Positions 6,448 through 9,703 of a DNA stretch of 9,703 nucleotides are shown one piece after another. The stretch's first letter is position 1, and each line of letters starts with the position of its first letter. The notes under the pieces are model-generated. The model was not told the origin of the DNA, searched no databases, and worked only from the letters and a program-made list of their open reading frames with translations. The position numbers and the translations under genes were made by a program. Source of the stretch: an uncultured Spirochaetota bacterium (GTDB lineage Bacteria; Spirochaetota; UBA4802; UBA5368). The DNA lies in contig CALMJO010000461.1 of assembly GCA_937864375.1 (NCBI GenBank), positions 1 to 9,703 on the forward strand, read 5' to 3'.

Positions 6448-7941
6448 ATGGCTGATTATGATGCGATTGTGATTGGTGCCGGAAACGGCGGACTCGCGGC
6501 AGCCGCGACGCTGGCCAGGGCAGGGGTGAAAGTTCTTGTCCTGGAAAGGCATAACATTCCCGGAGGCTGCGCGACAAGCTTCCGCCGCGGACGATTTGAA
6601 TTCGAGGTGGCGCTGCACCAGCTCAGCGGGATGGGCACGCAGGGCAATCCGGGTCCCCTGCGCATGACGATGAATAATCTGGGCGTACTGGACAAGGTGG
6701 AGTTCATTGAGATGAACGACCTCTATCGCGTCCAGATTCCGGGCAGGCTGGACATCACCCTGCGGACGGATAAAAACCAGGTGGTCGACGAATTGTCCAG
6801 GCACTTCCCCGAGGAGAAAGAGGCGATTAAACGTTTCTTCGACATGCTCTATGCCTATTTTCAGGAAGTCGTGAAGGCTTTTTTCTTCAAGGACCCGGAT
6901 GCGACGCCGGAAAAATATCCCCTCATCTACCAGTATTCCATGCAGGGGACGCAGGACGTGATGGACTCGTTCTTTAAGTCGCCGCTGCTGAAATCCGCCA
7001 TAACCATTTACTGGTCTTACCTGGGTCTTCCCCCCAGCCGGTTGATGTTCATGGATTTCGCCATAACCCTGTACTCCTATCTAGAGTACAAATCCTATCA
7101 TGTCAAGGGCGGCTCCCAGTCGATCTCAAACGCCCTAGCGGATATAATCACGGGCCAGGGCCGGGAAATTCGCTACAATTGCGGCGTGAAAAAAATCATG
7201 GTCAAAAACGGCAGGGCCACAGGCGTCGTGACGGAATCCGGTGACGAAATATCCTCCAACTGCGTCATCTCCAATGCATCCAAGATTACGACCTACATCG
7301 ATCTCATCGACAGGGAAAGCCTGCCGGATGAATTCTTCAATCAATTGAAGAGCAGCGCGATCGGGGTGTCCGCGCTCTCGCTGTACATGGGACTGGATTG
7401 TCTTCCGTCCGAGGTCGGGATAACGCAGCCCACCAATTTCATCTGCAACACGGAGGACTATGAAGACGCCTATAAATGCGCGAAAACCATCGACGTCACC
7501 AGGGATTCAGGGCTTCTTACCTGTTATAATTTAATGGACCCGTCATTTTCCCCCGAAGGCACCACCATCGCGACCTTCGTAACGTTGAAATATGGTGAGC
7601 CGTGGATGAAGATCAGGCCGGAAGACTATCATGATATCAAGTTCAAGTGCGGACAGGAAATGATGGGGATCCTGGACAAGGTGTATCCCGGCATGAGGGA
7701 CAGAATCGAGGAATTCGAAATCGCCACGCCTCTCACCCACTTGCGTTACCTGGGGCATCCCAACGGTTCGGTGTACGGCTTCGATCAGCACCCGTGGGAA
7801 TCGTCGTTCTTCACCCAGCAGAAGGCTCCCATCGACGGGCTTTTCATAACCGGGGCATGGGCAGGCATGGGAGGATTCCAGCCCACGTACCAGAGCGGTG
7901 AGAAGGCAGCCCGGCTGGCGCTAAAAAGTATTACCGCATGA
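6448..7941 (+). CDS. Phytoene desaturase / retinol saturase-like FAD-dependent oxidoreductase
   Basis: This 497-residue protein is a CrtI/CrtISO/RetSat-type flavoprotein. The N-terminal Rossmann motif is GAGNGGLAAAATLARAG (10-26), followed by VLVLERHNIPGG (29-40) with E33 placed to bind the FAD ribose. Then come CATSFRRGRFEFEVALHQLSG (41-61), the usual context after the dinucleotide motif. The C-terminal FAD motif is GLFITGAWAGMGGF (about 464-477), before a helix beginning SGEKAARLAL. Length is normal for the family. Members add or remove hydrogens at, or isomerise, C=C bonds of polyenes such as carotenoids and retinoids, so the substrate here is probably a hydrophobic polyene or lipid. No other carotenoid gene (crtB, crtE) is in the window, which argues against simple carotenogenesis. 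GGAGG at 6438-6442 supports the start. It sits between TetR and an electron-transfer reductase, suggesting that reducing power is supplied by that neighbour. Confidence 0.9.
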   Translation: MADYDAIVIGAGNGGLAAAATLARAGVKVLVLERHNIPGGCATSFRRGRFEFEVALHQLSGMGTQGNPGPLRMTMNNLGVLDKVEFIEMNDLYRVQIPGRLDITLRTDKNQVVDELSRHFPEEKEAIKRFFDMLYAYFQEVVKAFFFKDPDATPEKYPLIYQYSMQGTQDVMDSFFKSPLLKSAITIYWSYLGLPPSRLMFMDFAITLYSYLEYKSYHVKGGSQSISNALADIITGQGREIRYNCGVKKIMVKNGRATGVVTESGDEISSNCVISNASKITTYIDLIDRESLPDEFFNQLKSSAIGVSALSLYMGLDCLPSEVGITQPTNFICNTEDYEDAYKCAKTIDVTRDSGLLTCYNLMDPSFSPEGTTIATFVTLKYGEPWMKIRPEDYHDIKFKCGQEMMGILDKVYPGMRDRIEEFEIATPLTHLRYLGHPNGSVYGFDQHPWESSFFTQQKAPIDGLFITGAWAGMGGFQPTYQSGEKAARLALKSITA

Positions 7942-7974
7942 TTGCATGCGCATCAGTGAATACAGGAGGATATC

Positions 7975-9129
7975 ATGGCCATCGATTTGAATAAAATGCA
8001 GAATTACCCCCAATTATTGAAGCAGATGAACGAGTTCCGTGACAGGGCCGCCGACTACAGGCCGTTTAAAGGCACCATGAACGAAGTCATGGAGAAGCTT
8101 CACCCCAGGAAGCTTCGCTTGAAGGTTATGGATATCATTCAGGAAACTAAAAGCACAAAAACCTTCAGGCTTGCCGCGCCGGACAGGGACCTGCCGCCGT
8201 TTCTGCCGGGACAGTACATCACCGTCTACGTGGAGGCAAACAACATCAGGACCGCGCGCGCCTATTCACTGTCCTCGGCCCCCGCGGCTTCGGGCCATTA
8301 TGATATTACCATACGAAGGGTAGAAGGGGGACTGGTTTCTAATTTCATGCTGGAGCAGGTCAAAGCAGGCGACACCGTAGAAACATCGTCACCCTCGGGA
8401 AATTTTTATCAAAATTACATCGTTCATGATTCATCCGTCGTTTTTCTCGCAGGAGGGAGCGGGATAACCCCTTTCATGAGCATGATACGGCAGGAAACGG
8501 CGAAACCGACCGGTAAAACCATGTACCTGCTCTACGGCAACCATTCTGCGGCCGATATGATCTTTAATGACGAATTAACCGGTCTTGCGCGTGGAAACCC
8601 GCATTTTAAATATATTCCCGTAATAGAAAAACCGGGGACGGGATTCACGGGGAAAACGGGATACCTGTCGGCGGAACTTGTTAAAGAATCAATTGGCGAT
8701 ACCAAGGGGAAAACCTTCTTTCTCTGCGGGCCGGGAGCGATGTACGATTTCTGCATCCCGGAGCTGGACAGGCTGGGCGTCCCGCGAAGGAAAACAAGGA
8801 GGGAGGTGTTCGGTGCGATGCCCGACATTTCACGGCACCATGACTGGCCCCGGGACGTCAAGCCCACCGCCGAATTCTCAATCAGGATCAAAAACGGGAA
8901 CGTGATAAAAGCGAAGGCTGGAGATTCCCTGATTACGACGTTTGAAAAAAACGGTCTTACGGTACCCAGTCTCTGCAGGTCGGGGGAATGCAGCCTGTGC
9001 AGGATAAGGCTTCTTTCGGGAAAGGTTTTCCAGCCCAGGGAATCGCTGGTACGTTATTCGGACCAGCGATCTGGAAATATTCATTCTTGCATGTCTTATC
9101 CCCTGATGGACCTGGAGATAATGATATAG
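7975..9129 (+). CDS. Ferredoxin-NADP reductase-like flavoprotein with C-terminal [2Fe-2S] domain
   Basis: This 384-residue three-domain electron-transfer protein probably passes electrons between NAD(P)H, FAD and an iron-sulfur cluster to a partner enzyme. Residues 1-48 form an extension of charged, helix-like character without a known domain. The FAD-binding barrel follows, with RAYSLSSAP (95-103), the flavin motif RxYS. The NAD(P) domain has AGGSGITPFMSMIR (159-172) and CGPGAMY (251-257), then RREVFG (275-280). The C-terminal plant-type ferredoxin domain begins near 299 and carries C334-x4-C339-x2-C342-x29-C372, the full set of cluster ligands. This order (FAD, NAD, 2Fe-2S) matches oxygenase and hybrid-cluster-protein reductases and the PaaE group. 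The SD AGGAGG (7964-7969) is five bases before the ATG. The gene lies 33 bases after the desaturase-like gene in the same operon, which points to that enzyme as redox partner. An oxygenase component elsewhere is an alternative. Confidence 0.92.
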   Translation: MAIDLNKMQNYPQLLKQMNEFRDRAADYRPFKGTMNEVMEKLHPRKLRLKVMDIIQETKSTKTFRLAAPDRDLPPFLPGQYITVYVEANNIRTARAYSLSSAPAASGHYDITIRRVEGGLVSNFMLEQVKAGDTVETSSPSGNFYQNYIVHDSSVVFLAGGSGITPFMSMIRQETAKPTGKTMYLLYGNHSAADMIFNDELTGLARGNPHFKYIPVIEKPGTGFTGKTGYLSAELVKESIGDTKGKTFFLCGPGAMYDFCIPELDRLGVPRRKTRREVFGAMPDISRHHDWPRDVKPTAEFSIRIKNGNVIKAKAGDSLITTFEKNGLTVPSLCRSGECSLCRIRLLSGKVFQPRESLVRYSDQRSGNIHSCMSYPLMDLEIMI

Positions 9130-9234
9130 CCGCAGTGGAGGCCAGGCCTGATCGCATCCTGATCGACGAATTGGTGCTTCATGAAATAATAAAGGCGTCA
9201 TATCGAGGCGGAAATATTTCTGCAGTAACATAAG

Positions 9235-9266
9235 GGACGTTATGGCTACTTCAATAACGTCCTTTT
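9235..9266 (+). terminator. Rho-independent terminator of the TetR-redox operon
   Basis: GGACGTTAT (9235-9243) pairs perfectly with ATAACGTCC (9254-9262) around a ten-base loop, followed by TTTT (9263-9266). It lies about 105 bases after the last stop codon of the operon and before the tRNA region on the other strand. The T-run is short but the stem is perfect. Confidence 0.7.
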
Positions 9267-9273
9267 CATTGTC

Positions 9274-9345
9274 CGCCCCCGGCAAGACTCGAACTTGCGA
9301 CCCGGTGGTTAATCCCGACCGTGTCGGGACTCTACCGACTGATGA
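9274..9345 (-). pseudogene. Broken tRNA-Asn copy with palindrome in place of the anticodon region
   Basis: The 37 bases at 9276-9312 match the 3' half of the intact tRNA-Asn (9433-9469) with one mismatch (9304), including the whole T-arm and most of the 3' acceptor strand. Thirteen bases of the D-arm/loop region (9330-9342) also match the intact gene (9480-9492). Between them, the ten bases holding the 5' anticodon stem and start of the anticodon loop are replaced by 17 bases, TCCCGACCGTGTCGGGA on the plus strand, a perfect inverted repeat with a three-base centre. The 5' acceptor strand is also missing: the sequence there cannot pair with CGGGGGC and instead forms its own small hairpin (9334-9349). 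No anticodon can be read, so this cannot be a normal tRNA. Confidence 0.75.
9313..9329. repeat. Perfect 17-base palindrome within the broken tRNA
   Basis: TCCCGAC (9313-9319) and GTCGGGA (9323-9329) are exact reverse complements around CGT. The element sits where the intact tRNA has a different ten-base segment, so it looks inserted or substituted. Its compact symmetry resembles short palindromic repeats that are scattered in some bacterial genomes. Whether it recurs in this genome cannot be seen from the window. Confidence 0.75.
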
Positions 9346-9395
9346 ATCGGTTCCCAAGGTGCCGGGTTCGGCAGCTTTACATCATAAAAATTAAA

Positions 9396-9420
9396 GAGCA
9401 GCGATTGGAAACCGCTGCTC
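9396..9420 (-). terminator. Terminator downstream of tRNA-Asn (bidirectional)
   Basis: GAGCAGCG (9396-9403) pairs exactly with CGCTGCTC (9413-9420) around a nine-base loop. On the minus strand it is followed by TTTAATTTTT (9395-9386) and begins only ten bases after the tRNA 3' end, so it ends the tRNA transcript before the broken copy. On the plus strand it is followed by CTTTTT, so it may also stop transcription coming from the left. Confidence 0.8.
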
Positions 9421-9430
9421 CTTTTTAAAG

Positions 9431-9503
9431 CTCCCCCGGCAAGACTCGAACTTGCGACCCAGTGGTTAACAGCCACTTGCTCTACCGACTGAGCTACAGG
9501 GGA
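9431..9503 (-). tRNA. tRNA-Asn (anticodon GTT)
   Basis: The minus strand folds into a standard 73-base tRNA. The acceptor stem is TCCCCTG with CGGGGGA (one G-U pair) and discriminator G. The D-arm is GCTC-AGTCGGTA-GAGC. The anticodon arm is AGTGG-CTGTTAA-CCACT with GTT at loop positions 3-5. The variable loop is GGGTC, and the T-arm is GCAAG-TTCGAGT-CTTGC. All stems close without mismatch. The 3' CCA is not encoded, so it must be added after transcription. A promoter lies upstream and a terminator ten bases downstream, so it is transcribed alone. Confidence 0.97.
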
Positions 9504-9524
9504 ATGGTTCTGAAGGTGGATAAC

Positions 9525-9554
9525 GTATTAACAAGAGGGTTGTACCTGTGTCAA
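9525..9554 (-). promoter_or_regulatory. Promoter of tRNA-Asn
   Basis: On the minus strand a perfect -35, TTGACA, lies at 9554-9549. After 16 bases comes GTTAAT (9532-9527, four of six -10 matches), or after 18 bases TAATAC (9530-9525). Transcription would start some 15 bases before the tRNA 5' end, leaving a short leader for RNase P removal. Confidence 0.6.
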
Positions 9555-9593
9555 TACTTTTTGTAACTTTTTTCCCGTAAAAATGATTTTATC

Positions 9594-9622
9594 TTGCCTA
9601 ATAAATTTTGAACGTTCATACT
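9594..9622 (+). promoter_or_regulatory. Candidate promoter for the gene at the right edge
   Basis: TTGCCT (9594-9599) and CATACT (9617-9622) each match four of six consensus positions and are separated by the ideal 17 bases. They lie in an A+T-rich stretch 26 bases upstream of the ATG at 9648. The match is fair, and the position between the divergent tRNA promoter and the new gene supports it. Confidence 0.4.
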
Positions 9623-9647
9623 ATGCAAAAAACAGGAATACCGGTCC

Positions 9648-9703
9648 ATGGTGAAAGACTACGAGGACGAGCAGTTCATAAAAGAGCCGGCCCCCGTGCA
9701 TGC
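9648..9703 (+). CDS. N-terminal fragment of an unidentified protein, cut by the window edge
   Basis: An ATG at 9648 opens a frame that runs to the window end and encodes MVKDYEDEQFIKEPAPVH. It is hydrophilic and acidic, with no signal peptide. An AGGA at 9634-9637 lies ten bases upstream, a rather long spacing, and an in-frame stop lies 39 bases before the ATG. Only 18 residues are visible, so no family can be named. The codon choice (GAC, GAG, CAG, TTC, GCC) and the promoter candidate make it plausible as a real gene start. Confidence 0.5.
   Translation, partial: MVKDYEDEQFIKEPAPVH

Noticed and set aside
9135..9233. Possible 32-residue peptide starting with GTG after the reductase gene
   Set aside because: There is no convincing SD, no recognisable sequence, and it ends just before the operon terminator. 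It is also the tail of a frame overlapping the reductase gene, so it is likely chance.
9360..9373. Small hairpin TGCCG-GGTT-CGGCA beside the broken tRNA, with a T-loop-like GGTTCG
   Set aside because: The stem is five pairs and the rest of a tRNA cannot be built around it. It is too small to call a separate tRNA relic or terminator.

Overview
This is a bacterial chromosomal window of moderately high G+C content, with tightly packed genes preceded by clear Shine-Dalgarno sites. It carries six complete protein genes, one intact tRNA, one broken tRNA copy and the start of a seventh protein gene at the right edge. There are no phage genes, transposases, CRISPR arrays or rRNA. The lineage cannot be fixed by eye. 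The mix of a UPF0182 membrane protein, an alkyl-DHAP-synthase-like flavoprotein, a DUF6125-like protein and a TetR-controlled flavin redox pair would fit a Spirochaetota or Desulfobacterota-type environmental genome, but this is a low-confidence guess.

Left part (1-4803, + strand): about 230 bases without a gene lead into a large seven-helix membrane protein of the UPF0182 (COG1615) family. A 134-base gap with an imperfect hairpin follows, then an FAD-linked oxidase of the vanillyl-alcohol-oxidase fold that keeps the FAD-loop and His-His-His signatures of alkyldihydroxyacetonephosphate synthase, the ether-lipid enzyme.

Middle (4862-5840): a small cysteine-containing protein resembling DUF6125 lies on the minus strand, convergent with the oxidase. 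The two genes meet at a strong nested hairpin. Between this gene and the next is a 455-base divergent control region. It holds a consensus -10 for the minus strand, a consensus -35 for the plus strand that overlaps it, and two adjoining inverted repeats that look like operators for the neighbouring TetR-type regulator.

Right-middle (5840-9129, + strand): a compact operon encodes the TetR regulator, a phytoene-desaturase/retinol-saturase-like FAD oxidoreductase, and a ferredoxin-NADP-reductase-like protein with FAD, NAD(P) and C-terminal plant-type [2Fe-2S] domains. Gaps are 17 and 33 bases, each with a strong SD. The simplest reading is a regulated redox module in which the third protein moves electrons to or from the second, acting on a hydrophobic, probably polyene or lipid, substrate.

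Right end (9130-9703): a terminator closes the operon. On the minus strand lies an intact tRNA-Asn(GTT) with its own promoter and terminator. Beyond that terminator is a second, broken tRNA-Asn copy whose anticodon region is replaced by a perfect 17-base palindrome. A plus-strand gene begins at 9648 and runs off the window. The most unusual items are the palindrome-disrupted tRNA copy, the TetR-desaturase-reductase module and the stacked operator region.
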